Shown one piece after another: positions 21,759-34,100 of a stretch of 64,000 nt of DNA (positions within the stretch are counted from its first letter, which is position 1; every line of letters begins with the position of its first letter). The position numbers and the translations under genes are program-made. The notes under the pieces were generated by a model, which saw only the letters and a program-made list of their open reading frames with translations, made no database searches and had not been told where the DNA came from. The stretch covers positions 4,775-68,774 of the forward strand of contig QLIY01000606.1 in assembly GCA_003260075.1 (NCBI GenBank), written 5' to 3'. The stretch is from Phallusia mammillata. Taxonomy: Eukaryota > Chordata > Ascidiacea > Phlebobranchia > Ascidiidae.

Positions 21759-24380
21759 TCGAATTGCCTGTTTATGCTGCAAATCCTTTGAATAATTTTT
21801 TTGAGTAAGGAGGTTGGTGAGGTAAATTTGTTTCAACCCATTAGGGTCCACTGGGTTGAAGCAATATTGCTTAAGTTTCTTGCAATTGGCAGAGTCAGGA
21901 TTAGAACTCACAACCTTGTAAACACCAATGTAAAAAATGTAGTGAAATAAATGTCTGTTTTTTTCAAATTTATATGTGTATGAAAATCTTTTATTCAATG
22001 GTGATTATTTCGTTTTTTCCTACCAACTTATACTTTTAAACTTGCTAAGAATATCACATTTAAACCAAATGCAATTGTTTACAAGACATGATTGTGTGCA
22101 TCTTGCGCTGTAATAACAAACCAACCAAACAAACTCATGCCCTCATAAAGTTTGATTGTGGTGACCAGTCATTGCTGGTTTCATTTAATCCAGCATTGTT
22201 TTGTATTATTTCCTGTTGTAGATTTGCAGACAGATGCTTTAGTGGAAACAGTTGATCTTTTTCCAACACTCAGTGAATTAGCTGGAATTGAAGTTCCACC
22301 ATATTGCCCCGATAATCCATTCAAAGTAAGAATTTGGTTTATTGGTTCGGGTAAACTAAACCAATCATTACAATACTTTTGAATAAAAAGAAGTAATAGT
22401 TGAAGTAATGTTGTGTATTTTAATTACTTAAATTGCTGTGTGTCTTTACTAGTGAACTGTGCTTTCAGGTATGGGCTAAATATTTGACAAAAATACACCA
22501 ACACTTTTTTATCGTTGCGCTAGATATTTTTAGAAATACATACCCCCCCCCCAGCTGGAATTGAAGTTCCACCATATTGCCCCGATAATCCATTCAAAGT
22601 AAGAATTTGGTTTATTGGTTCGGGTAAACTAAACCAATCATTACAATACTTTTGAATAAAAAGAAGTAATAGTTGAAGTAATGTTGTGTATTTTAATTAC
22701 TTAAATTGCTGTGTGTCTTTACTAGTGAACTGTGCTTTCAGGTATGGGCTAAATATTTGACAAAAATACACCAACACTTTTTTATCGTTTGGCTAGATAT
22801 TTTTAGAAATACATCCAATGATTTTTTCCCAGTATTTCAACAACAATTTTTTAGGTTGATTTTTGCACAGAAGGGTCAAGCTTTGTCAAGTTGCTGATTC
22901 ATGCTGGTAAGAAGAGAGGTGAGTCAACAAAAAAAATATTGACAAAAGAAGTCTATCTAACTCTATTTCTAATTTAATAGGGAATACCAATGCACCATGT
23001 AATAAAATCAAAACATCATTGTACCAGTAACTTAGAATAGCTATGTTTACTAGTTGTACTAAGTTGTGTGCCACGATAAGTTATTCGAAAAATGTTAGTA
23101 TGAATTCATATCTATTTTCTTTTAATGTTCTGGTATTTGGTTTCAAAAAGCCCCCCCCCCAGCTATGTTTACTAGTTGTACTAAGTTGTGTGCCACGATA
23201 AGTTATTCAAAAAATGTTAGCATGAATTCATATCTATTTTCTTTTAATGTTCTGGTATTGGTTTCAAAAAATTTGTTTCTGTAATTTTGTTCTTTTTTTG
23301 CAGAAATTACATGGAAAGATGCAGTATTTAGTCAATATCCAAGACCTTCTGACTACCCACAGATGAACACTGACCTTCCAAGTCTGAAAGATATTAAGAT
23401 TATGGGTTATACGATGCGCACTAACAGATACAGATACACAGAATGGGTGGGGTTCGATCCCACAAATTTCAAAGCCAATTTCACAGAGGTAATGAATGTT
23501 GCACTTTTTCCATTTTCGTTGTGTTAACTTTTATTATCCATATATGTTTGTTTTAAATTAAAATTTTTAATTTAACTTTCAATTTTTTGTAGTTTTATGT
23601 TGTGTTCCACTAAGACGCCTTGCCCTTTGGTCAATAAATACTAAATCAGTGCTCTTCAACCGGGGTTCCGTACAACCCATACATGAGTTCCGCGAACGTT
23701 AGGGATTGCACAGGGGTTCGCAGCAGTTTGGTGTAGCAATTTAAACATGAATGAATCATAATCATCATTGTTGTGCAATGCTCGCTTGTACAATCTAGTT
23801 AACCTTGGTTGCACCATTGATAAATTGTGACATAATAATCAAAGTCTTGATACTCTCTGTCTGAATTGTGAGATAAATGTACAAATGACCAATCTAAATA
23901 ACCACAATGTGTTTCAGTAAATCATTTAATTTAATTGAAGTCAACATTTGTTATGTGCTTGGGGTGTGTTACGTAAAAATGTATGTTTTTTTATGTAGCC
24001 TACTTAAGTTACATTCATTCAAAATAATTTTATGGGGGATTCCGCGTTTTGATTGACAAAACACCTTGGGGGTTCCGTGTCACTAAAAAAGTTGAAGAGC
24101 ACTGTACTAAATAATAATTGAATTGCTCCAAAAATCACACACAATACAAAGTACATTAAGAAAAAGATAGTTAAACTAAAATGTACACATTTCAAAGTAT
24201 AAACCTGCTAACTAAAATTCTGTTGATGTTTATTCACAGGTGCATGGAAAGGAACTATATTTGCATAATTCTGATCCGCTTGAGATTTACAATGTTGCAA
24301 ATCTTAAAATGTATGCGGACTTGGCAGAAAGTCTTCATAAGAAATTACTGGCTGGATGGAAAGGTGCCCTGCCTACGTAA
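18614..24380 (+). CDS. Iduronate-2-sulfatase, copy 3 (active-site exon interrupted by poly-C)
   Basis: Exons: 18614-18671, 18744-18880, 19099-19272, 19466-19554, 20168-20317, 20444-20671, 21051-21177, 21434-21604, 22222-22325, 22855-22918, 23304-23488, 24240-24380. All sizes equal those of copy 1 except exon 3, which is 174 instead of 178 nt. There a C10 run (19114-19123) replaces the bases for PSRTS right after the catalytic Cys, so the C-x-P-S-R signature is lost and the frame shifts by four bases. Every other exon is open and conserved, including DD, GKVFHP, HKPH, GDHG and PSLKD. Such clean conservation elsewhere argues that the gene was functional very recently or that the run is an assembly error. 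In order and orientation it is a tandem partner of copy 2. Confidence 0.88.
19583..19985. mobile_element. hAT-type miniature element in IDS copy 3 intron 4
   Basis: The left end CAGTGTTTCACAACCTGGGG is clear; the right end (AAAAAGTTTGAGAAAACC) is eroded. The interior matches the truncated element at 6814-7030 in copy 1. At the same place copy 2 keeps only CAGTGTTTC followed by flank (about 11017), so most of the element is gone there. The three states trace the duplication history. Confidence 0.7.
21694..21757. other. 64-base poly-C run in IDS copy 3 intron 8
   Basis: The flanks (CTTCTGGTTGGGC before, GTCGAATTGCCTG after) match copy 1 on both sides, where about 40 bases of ordinary sequence lie between them. 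The run therefore replaces, rather than adds to, intron sequence. It is the longest homopolymer in the window. The glycine- and proline-rich frames crossing it are meaningless. Confidence 0.9.
22280..22817. repeat. Tandem duplication at IDS copy 3 exon 9, C10 junction
   Basis: AGCTGGAATTGAAGTTCCAC at 22280 recurs at 22553 (period 273), with C10 at 22543-22552. The second half repeats the 3-prime end of exon 9 with its donor, without an acceptor, and is nearly identical to the first. Confidence 0.9.
23039..23272. repeat. Tandem duplication in IDS copy 3 intron 10, C10 junction
   Basis: AGCTATGTTTACTAGTTGTA at 23039 recurs at 23161 (period 122), separated by C10 (23151-23160). The halves differ by a few substitutions and one T-run indel. 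Purely intronic. Confidence 0.88.
23647..24104. mobile_element. hAT-type miniature element, 458 bp, in IDS copy 3 intron 11
   Basis: The ends CAGTGCTCTTCAAC and GTTGAAGAGCACTG are perfect inverted repeats. The 8-bp target duplication TACTAAAT is perfect (23639-23646 and 24105-24112). Copies 1 and 2 lack it, and their introns read straight through, so this insertion is younger than the gene duplications. There is no coding capacity. Confidence 0.94.
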
Positions 24381-24910
24381 ATAACAGGTCAATTTTATAG
24401 TAGTTAGTGTGCTTTTTGTGAAGTTGTATTTTTGCCTATAAATAGCTTGACAGTTATATTTGCCATGTAAATAGAGGTTTATTGTCAGTACGGCCTTTAC
24501 AGGATTTTGTACAGTGATTTAAACCACTGAATGTTAATAAATATGCCGCAAGATTTTAGCAATGGAATCTTGGTTTAATGATTAGTATTTTTTGTACTTT
24601 TATAGATCATTTTTCCTGAAAGCAATGCATCATTTATGAATTGGCAATAGTGTGATTTTCTTCACAAGCAAAAAATCTCAACTCAGATACACCACCAGAT
24701 GTCACCAAATACCCACTTTGACATTGCAATATTGCGTTGATTTACTGCAAAACCGCTAGTAACATTTATACATAATACCAGTTCTAAGCTCGTATGCATA
24801 TACATCGAAATGTTTTATATGTTAACTGTAAATGATTACCAAGAGCATTTTTGCAAGCTTTATGCATTTGCAATAAATATATGCACTTTCCACATGTGTA
24901 GCAAACATGC
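24381..24910 (+). other. 3-prime UTR and flank of IDS copy 3
   Basis: 24381-24610 matches copy 2 (14729-14958) without a visible difference, and an AATAAA signal lies at about 24536-24541. 24690-24910 matches in reverse the flank of copy 1 (about 2731-2960), for example TACATCGAAATGTTTTATAT. Homology ends near 24910, which marks the outer edge of the duplicated unit. Confidence 0.8.
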
Positions 24911-25830
24911 TTTTATACTATATCGTTTGATTCATTTTTTATTGTTTTGAAAATTCATTAAAGCAGTTTTGTACAGTAAATTGTTTTGTAAAACATTTTT
25001 TTTAAATTTAACTTCACCAACCAACATTCCAAAATGTTTGTGTATGGCAATATTAGTAAACATTTTTTGTGTGTTCCTTACCAATGCTACTGTTTTTTTG
25101 GGGGTGATAGGCAAAATTCGTTGTAATAGCTGTTACTGGCTTGCTTATTTGATTTATTGAACTAAGGATTATCCACGCTTACCAAATAAGATTTAGTTAC
25201 TGCGAAATCGTGTTGATATCCTGTTAATGTTTAATGTACCCGCATATAGCACAGCAGTGTCTATGTGTATGTTGATTTGGCGAATGTCACACACTGTACG
25301 TATTTGGAAGGGCTACCGCATAATGCTGATTTTGAATGAACGTTAAATTCACATGTTTTTCGTAATAAAACGCCACACAATGAATGATTTGTGTACAAAA
25401 AATAGTTTTTGTGTGTATTCTTTTGTACATAATGTAATTTGAAAACTGAAGAAAAATATATCTTTTTCCTAATCTGCAAAATTTGATTTGTTCGTTGGTT
25501 GTGGCGCCTTTAACTCATTTCATAACATTCTTTTCAGACATGTCGGTAAGGTAAAGTATCGTATTAGTGTAATAAAGTAGATTTTAGTGGAAAACTTTGA
25601 CCAAAACTGCTTTTTGTAGTGTTTAAATAGCTTTAATAACCAATAATAAACATTAAGAAATTACCCTAGTAATACGCTTTTACTTTACTTTTCAAGTAGT
25701 ATTTCGCTTTCAGGCAAGAAAGCATTGAAAAACCGCTGCGTTTGCCATCGGTTGGTCGTTGTCTTCGTTTCTTGTAACAGATGGGGGTGATTTCATAGTT
25801 GGTAATATGTACTCGCTACGATCGATAAAG

Positions 25831-26300
25831 CTTGCTCAAGTTTTGCGTGACCAATGCGTCAAAAAATCGATACCCTACTATCGTTAAACAAAGGCGTCCA
25901 CGGTGAGAATAAGGCGGATTTAATGCCATGTAAGAAACTCCATAAACCCACAGAAGCTATTTATCAATGTTTTATAATGCTTCTCTTCAATTATTTTAAT
26001 TCTAAGTGAAATGTTTTGTATAGGGGAAATGTAATATACAACAGATCGCCAACTAACTGCGTCCCCCCCCCCCTTGCTCAAGTTTTGCGTGACCAATGCG
26101 TCAAAAAATCGATACCCTACCATCGTTAAACAAATGCGTCCATGGTGAGAATAAGGCGGTTTTAATGTCATGCTGTAGCGGCCTCTCATGCAAGCAAACT
26201 ACACAATTCCACATAAGATATTTATCAATGTTTTGTAATGCGTTTCTTCAATAATTCCAATCCTAAGTGGAAAGTTTTGTAAAAGAAGGAATGTAATATA
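25831..26300. repeat. Tandem duplication, C11 junction
   Basis: CTTGCTCAAGTTTTGCGTGA at 25831 recurs at 26073 (period 242), with the run at 26063-26073. The halves differ by substitutions and by an insertion around 26170-26200, more than most pairs here. Confidence 0.85.
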
Positions 26301-27807
26301 CAATAGATCTTCAACTAACTGCGTTTTCTAGAGCGGTCTGTGTAGTATTTTAGTGTAAATACAATAAACATTTGGTTTGTCAGCTAGTGATGCTTAAAGT
26401 TGTATATTTTGATGCAAAACGTTTGGTGTACACAATTTATAAGTGGTGATGTAATGCACAGCAATATTAGAATCACCTTCTTGCTATTAAGCACGCCTTA
26501 GCTGCTAGCAAAACTACAACTACAAACAAAACCTTATTTCATAGATCAACATGTCAAGAGTTATTGACTTTGCGCAAAAGTTAGAGTTCACAACTTTGAC
26601 AGGTCATTTACAAGTCCAGATTATGTTCATTGGAAATACAAAGCACGCGACAGAAGCAACAATGCGAAGCGAGACGCGCAAACAAATTAACACACGCGCG
26701 AACCCAGACTGCCGTAGAGCAAGATGTTACAATATTTGTCGAAATGATCTCTCTCGGTCGCGAACGGTTTCCCCAGCCAGTGCTGGTTACCCACTACCTT
26801 GCTTTCTAGGAGAATAAAAGAGAAAAAGAGAGCAGCTCTTAGCGAGCGTCCCCGGTCGCAAGCAGGTTTCGGAGCCGGCTCATAATAAAGAAAGGCGCGT
26901 GGATGGTCTGACTTGCGAAGAACAAGCGGTGTTTTGAAAAAACCTCTTTCTGACTGTGTAGGACGAATTAAAAGTAGAGTAGCTGGCTCGCTGATCGGTC
27001 TGGCTTTGTTTTGCAGTGTGATATCAAGTGTAGCTGTGATCTGTGGCGGCGTTTCGGGTTTGACCTGCTTGCGTTAGCGTAGTACAGAACCGTGTTTGGA
27101 GCTAGCACAAGTGGTTTGCTAAGTTTAAATCAGAAGCTTGTTGTAATTTCTGTATAGCTGTGGTGATGGTCATTACTCAATCACTTATTTATCACTTTTA
27201 TTTGCAATTTAGCCTAGAAAGTGTAAGATTAATAAATAAGGACTTTATTTAGCACAAATCCTTGAGCAAAAGTTAGTGAAAGTTTGTTTACTGTTATGTG
27301 TATTACTTTGACGGCGCCTCTACTTGTCAAACATAACAAAACATCATTTTTTTGTAATTGTACGTATTTACAAGACGAGCGGCTTGGTAAATCTATATGG
27401 TGCCGGCGTTTCGAACGACATTGGCTCGCGTACTTCATCAATTATTCATTGTTATGCGGCGTAGAAAGAGCACCAAGTCTCTGACTACAACACAAGCATT
27501 AATAGCGCCAAAAAGATTAAGCACATTTCTTCGTTAGGGTCCCTCCTTGGTATTACACAACTAAAATTGCGCGCTACATAATAATATGCATAACAGGTCA
27601 TCGATTTTTGTCGTCAGTGATGCTACTAGGCCTTTATTATGGATACCAGTGATAGTTGCATAAGTTTGTGTAGGCATTAGGAGGCAACTCTCTTTGCAAG
27701 TTTTTCCTAGAAGACAGTTAAAGATGAAATTTATTTGTTTATTAATATTTTTTTTCAACTTGGTTTAACTTTTTTCACAAATTATGTATTTGAAAGTTAA
27801 GTTGATT

Positions 27808-28001
27808 GAATGGGCAATTTTGTTTAAACCAAAGACACTATACAGGTTCAAACAGGGTAACACTAAAAGAAGAAAAACGTAAACGCAGGAAAAGCAGGAA
27901 ATCAACACTGAAAGCAGAAAAGAAATGAAAAGCAGAAAAAGGGCCCCCCCCCCGAATGGGCAATTTTGTTTAAACCAAAGACACTATACAGGTTCAAACA
28001 G
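27808..28001. repeat. Short tandem duplication, C10 junction
   Basis: GAATGGGCAATTTTGTTTAA at 27808 recurs at 27954 after C10 (27944-27953), period 146. Between them lies an A/G-rich tract (AAGCAGAAAAG type) found only in the first half. Just upstream of the Mastermind start codon. Confidence 0.85.
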
Positions 28002-28110
28002 CATTGTTTAAGTGAGCGTTTAAGGGTATGGACTTTCATGACTTTTGTGTTTTTAAAGTGTACTATGGGACTTTTATGTAACTGCTAAATTGGTTCTTAT
28101 GAGGTAATTA

Positions 28111-31100
28111 ATGATGTCTAGTGGTGAGCTTGCTCATTTTCCGCACCAAGCCAGCACTGGTGTTCTAAATCGACTTAAACATCGAATCGAAACTGTTCAG
28201 CACCATTCTCATGTAATAAAAACCATATATATTGAGTTAATGTATTGTTGTTATTTAGTCTATTAAATATTTAAGTAATTTAATTGCCAGCAAATGTATT
28301 TTGCCCACATACTTGAGACATTGACCTACAAGGACTATTTTTAATTACCTGCATAACAATTGTGGTTGTACTTGATAGGAGGTACATATATGGTTATTAG
28401 TAAGCATGTGGCTTCAGCATTATAATAATAAAATATAACTCTACTATATAGCAGAACAAATAAATTAATATGACAAAATTAGATTGGTGCATGTTTGGAA
28501 AATAAACAACAACCACATATTTAATTTGTTGCTGATTGTTCAAAATGATAATACTTGTTTCTTTTGTAGGATTGTCAACGCAGACATAATGACACACAAG
28601 CCCAGCGCTCTGAGAATGAACGAATGAACACTAATTTCCTGCTGCAAAAGGCACATGAAAACAAGATTAAGAAGACTGGGAAGTTCAAAACTGTAAGTAA
28701 AGTAACTTTTTGTTGGAAATAGTTGCCTTAAAAAAAGGAAAGAGAGAATACTGTACCAAACTTCTGTTGGTTCTAAAAGTAAAATGTTTGTAAAGTTTTA
28801 TTGCAAATAGCAATTAAGTTGAAAAAATAATTCAATTTTTTTCTTGTTCATAATGATCTAAATATTGCATCTATTATATACTTTAATATCAACAACTTTA
28901 CGTTAAAATGTTACACACCCTTTTTAACACTACAATAGGCAGCAAGAAAAAACTCAATATACAATACAATTGTATATACATGACACCCATTAAAACTAAG
29001 TCTGCACAACCTGTTGCCAATGAATGCCTAGGGCTAACACAGTAGTAGCGCCCTGCTGCCAAACAATTACTTAGTTAAATCCTTCGAATTGCGTATTCGC
29101 GTGCCAATACAATGCGGCGTCGCTGCAGTTAGTTATAGCTGTTCCAATAAGCTGTATTGCAATAGACGAATGTTTAAGTCACTGTCGGTGATTAGAGCTA
29201 CATGCCGAAAGTGTCAAATAAATACGTATATTGAAAGCAAGAGCGGCTAACGACCCATAGACCGAATAAAAACCGCATTAAGCTTTCCCTTTTCCGTTCG
29301 GAAACACCGCAAAAGACGTATTGTATCGCTACCACATTCTTTATCGCTTTTATACAATGTGTACATTACCACAATAAGGTTAGATGCGTTTAGGTGTAAA
29401 AACGAGATATTTTTGACCAGTGGCTTTCTATAAGTGCTGCTTAAAATCATTATAGCACTAGAAGGTCACACTTATTTGTTTATCCCCCGATGTCGCAACA
29501 ACAATTACGACATAAAACAGAACCAACTTTTCCATCGGAACTCCTGATGGTGACGTAAAAGTGTCGAAACTTACGGTGGTTACCCTGAATGGCGACACAC
29601 ACACACACACACATTGTAGACAATACATTGTGTTGACTGTTTCTCATTAATACGAAGTGGGGTTTGCCCAACAAGGCTCAAATCCAATTCGTTGGCACAC
29701 AGGGTGGTTGCTTTTGTGTACAGGACATTCCGTTTTCGAGCTACTGGGATTTTTACCCCGCAACGCGTTAGGGCATTACACAACAAGTTTTATAAGACTC
29801 GAACATCGTTGGAATCGTAAATTCAATTTCGTTACGAAACAATTACGAGGTTGTTGTTTTCGGTTTCGGGCTGTGTTCAAATGCAAATACCTGTTGTTTC
29901 GTGTTAAATTTTACCACATAATTTCAACCACCTCTACTTTTGTGTGAGACGGGAAATTTTTTTGCGAACTTCTTACCTAAAACGTGTTTGTCTGTCACTT
30001 GAAATTTTGTTTTGTGTAGTCCAAATATCACATACGTATATCGTCGATTCTATTTGAATAAGAATTGAGAATGCCATTAAATCGGCGAAACCGTTATTAT
30101 TTATTATACATTGCAAAACCAAAGACACAGACTGATTTAAGTCGACTGGAAGATACATTTTATCATACGTATATCGTAAAAGTTTCATGTGTAATCTACA
30201 TAAAACTGTCTGTGTCGATACAATAATACCGTTTTCAGCCCTCTTACAAATTGCGCTTGTGTTATTATGAACACCTGTATTACTGGTTCTTGCGCAATAC
30301 GCAGGATAGCAAATTAACCCCTTAATAGCGCAATGAACCTTTAGCGACACACAGACGGACACAACACAGGCTATGTGCAGTTTGTCACGCGTCTTGGAGC
30401 AGACGGCGTTTCCTATTTGTTTGATTGTAGGTTAGTTTGTTTACCAAATGCGACCCATCAGTAAGGTCATGGTCAAAGACATGCATGTTTTTCATGTTGG
30501 TTCTTTTGCTTTAGGAGAACGGGTACAAGTCCTTTAACGTGGTTAAACACAACATAGGTCAATTAACCGCTTAAAGGTCATGTACATATAGTGCGTTTCT
30601 TAATACAAGCCGCCTTTAGATTCCCACACATTCAACCCCGAGAGGAAAGAAATTTTGTAAATGTTTAAACCCAGTTTCCCACTATAACATGCGAAACTGA
30701 AATCAACTATTCCCTAAAGCGCTACCCGTTAGCCACACAAACCAGAAAAGCTACCTGGAAATTTGTGTTTACCCAGAGTTCCCAAAGCAGGGCAAATTTA
30801 AAAAAGGTTTCGGGGCAAATAAAATATGGGTATTTTCTGTTTTGTTGTGCGGAATTAGTGTGTACATGGAGACTTGTTAAAGGTAAAGGTTGACAACCTC
30901 TGCTGTACAGTACACAAAAAACCAACTGGTACTTTTTCAATCTTTTTAATGTTATGCTGATCAGACATCAAATTATGTTGGCCAATTGTCAGAACAAAAC
31001 GCGAAAAAATAAGCATTTTTTACAATACAGCACACATAGGCAGCATTTGTTTTACGCTGGGAACCATGCGCTATAGGTTTTGTCGTTGTATTGCCGGATG

Positions 31101-34100
31101 TGGTCGAACTCTGCGACAGTGGGGACCAACTACACGATGCTTTTCCTGTGTTGTTTTATGCCGCCCGCGACACAGCTCGCCAGAACTACGTGTCGACTTC
31201 GCTGATTGGCGGTTTGTGGTGAAGTATCGCCCTCAGGCGCCTGGAGTGTCATTGCGCACGACTGCAAAGGCATCGTCTTCGTTCTTGTGCCATTGCCATC
31301 TATGCCATGCGCGACTTGTTGCTGCTTTTTCAGTTGGTCTCACTTTGCAAGTTATGTTTTACGGCGTGTGCTAGTCGTTAAAAACCGGTGTTACGCCCCC
31401 AAAAAGTGACTGGTGCCGCCGGGAACGACTGTTGTGCCCACTACAAACAAAATCCATGCTACTTGGTTACTTTAGGTAGTTTTTAATTCACTATGCGTTA
31501 CAAAAGCTGTTTGATGCTTCATAGTGACCACAATTTAGCGTAAGATGGATGTACGCTTTTTGTTCAAGATTCCAAAAGTAAACATTTAGCGCAACATGAA
31601 CATTTTTTCGAAATTTTAGTTTATTTTTCTCGTCCAAATTAAAGTGATTTGAAGGGTTTAAAAATGAGTAAGGGTTGCCTGAATGTGTGTGAATTTAGCG
31701 TTGCTGTGGAAGTCCTTGACCTTTGTATTCTCCTTGCCGCCCTTTCTAGAAGGAATGTTCGGTTGCTTCTTATCCATTCTTAGAAACAAGTTTTAGAAAT
31801 GTTCTATAATTGCTGTTTGCTGCATCAAGGTAACCAAAAAACCCGCAGTTTTGCATTTAACCAGTTGGACAAATCTCTTACACTACAAGTGGTTCAACCC
31901 AACAAATTCGAAACAAAACAAAACTTCGTCGTTTGTTTTGCCTTGCTTTCTCGTGCCTGAGTTATAAAACGCATTGGGCCACGCGTAGTGTATCACCCAG
32001 CATCATTTGATTGACGTGTCCGGTGTAGGTGTCACACGAACAGCCCCAACACGTCCACTTATCAAACTCTTCCCCACTTTAAACCATTGTCCGCCATCGC
32101 CTTCCGTTACGTCACAATACCATCAACAATCACCATCCCTCAAAAGTTTGTCGCAGGTCTCCTGAGGTGATGTTTATGTTAGTCGAACAACCCCAATGTT
32201 TGCCCATTGTGTTTTTGCCAACTGACAGTAGTATACCGTGTGTGTGAGAACCTTTGGCAAATTGGGTTTCAGCTTTTCATCTAGGTTAGCGGTCTTGTTC
32301 CCCTCATAAGCTTTAAACGCATAAACAACAAAAAATACAACTTTACGATTGGTAACTGTACTTTCGTAAGCATGACGTCACACTACGTTATTATGTCGTC
32401 ACGCAATTTTCGTCAACAAGTATATTATGTGCCTACATGCACTTTTCTGCACGAACCGTTACCATAAAAACGTAAACAGAGCACAACATTTACAATCGTT
32501 TGCGTTTCGCTTGGATGCGTTACGTTGTGGTCAGCTGACTTGTGTGAACTCACGTGACCCCAGTACCAGTCACGTGACAAGAGTCGTCACGCGTATGTGG
32601 GGTGAAGCAGTGGCATGAAGCCACGGGATTGGACTGAAGTGTTATGTGTGTTTGATCGCGCATTGCTACCACGATGTTTGTTGGACCGGAATGACTTGTG
32701 TGGGTGTGTGTTATGTAATATGGACTGCAACGACGGCAAAACCAAAAAAATCTTGTGTATTTATGCGTCGACTTTCCCGGGGATTCCTAAAAGTTACTTC
32801 AAAACCGAACTAATCAGACTCTTGCTAAGTACAGACAGTGTACACTGTTTAAATCTGTGGGTTGGTCGTATGGGTTAATGTAACCACTGCACTACACTCT
32901 AGTTTGTTGGGAATAGATCTTTTTGCAGATGTAAGTTTATGATGTTGGGATTTGCGCATTTTTTGACAATTCAAAAGAATTTTGAGGTTAACTAACCTTC
33001 CATAAAACTGATTAAAATCTCACTCAAATCCCGCAACTGTCGAACACAGGTGGTGGTTACGTAATTGTACTAAAAAGGCTACCGAAAACTACTGATAAAC
33101 AAATCACCCAGTTGCTTGTTGTTGCGAAGAAGCTACTACATAGTAAGGTGGATACGATTATGAAAATTAGTAAATGCTTCCCCTACAAAGTTTGTTGTTG
33201 CGTGGCAACGTGGTTTTACAGTAATTTCAAGGTTTGTACGTCGACTTAGGTAAGGTTTAATTCATATTTGTCGACACTCCTAATTATCTTTGTATAATTG
33301 CAACTACCTAAGGGAGGTATCTTGCTGCCCCCGGCATACTGTTTGTTGGTTTTCGATGCGTTGTGCCGTAATTGTGGTTAAATAAGATGTAATTATGGTA
33401 AACCTGATTTCGATACATAAGCCTTGAGTGTTGTAGGCTGGATGTACGTAGCATATGCGAAGTATTACTTGAGATGTGCAAAATATTTTCAAATCTGCTT
33501 ATTTTAGTTTTTTGTACCAAACCAACCTGACAAACCTTTAAATTTTCGACTGTATGTTTATGTGTGATTGTATCGAACTGGTGACGTAATGCTGGTTGTA
33601 TGTTTTGGGGAATATTACTTTTGTCACTTTATATATTTACATTTGTCATGCGAAGGCATTAAGAGCGATAAACGTAACGTTAATAAACCAGTTACTATGG
33701 TGTGTTTAAACCGTTTAGATTTGGCGTTAAAAGGTAATAAAAAGTCTTGGTTTAAACAAAACTTACTGGTAGTATTTGTAATTCGTCAAAGTACTTAGGT
33801 AAAAAACACAAAAATTACTGTCAAAAAACAGTCCAAAATCTAAAATTTGAACTTTAAATCATCGATCACACTTAAAACGCACGAAAACAATGACACTATT
33901 CTAGAACGTATGACGTAACAAACAGCTTTTCATTGACCTTGCACAGGAGCAAAACCTGAGAACAAACGGCCACTGTCTGTGCGCAATACACGCCTATGTT
34001 ACGTCACAGTGGTGTCTGTTACGCACGAGCAGTTTCTCCTTACACGCAGACTGGATGGAAAATTGCGCGCAAGTTATTTTGCGGGTAATCTCAGCACGCA

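Larger units (their letters stand above)
24911..28110. other. Intergenic region upstream of Mastermind
   Basis: No recognised exon. It holds two poly-C tandem duplications (25831-26300 and 27808-28001) and a GC-richer stretch at about 26640-27100 that could be the Mastermind promoter or 5-prime UTR. The open frame starting at 26551 has no family resemblance that I can name. Confidence 0.5.

Noticed and set aside
21443-21998. Proline-rich and glycine-rich frames of about 120 residues on the two strands
   Set aside because: They arise from reading through the 64-base poly-C run; the flanking parts belong to IDS exon 8 and intron 8.
29973-30362. 129-residue frame on the minus strand
   Set aside because: No recognisable family, no splice support, inside Mastermind intron 2; a chance frame of this length is expected over 10 kb.
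31066-31374. 102-residue Cys- and Arg-rich frame
   Set aside because: Lies in a large intron, composition is that of random GC-richer DNA, no motif or homology recognised.
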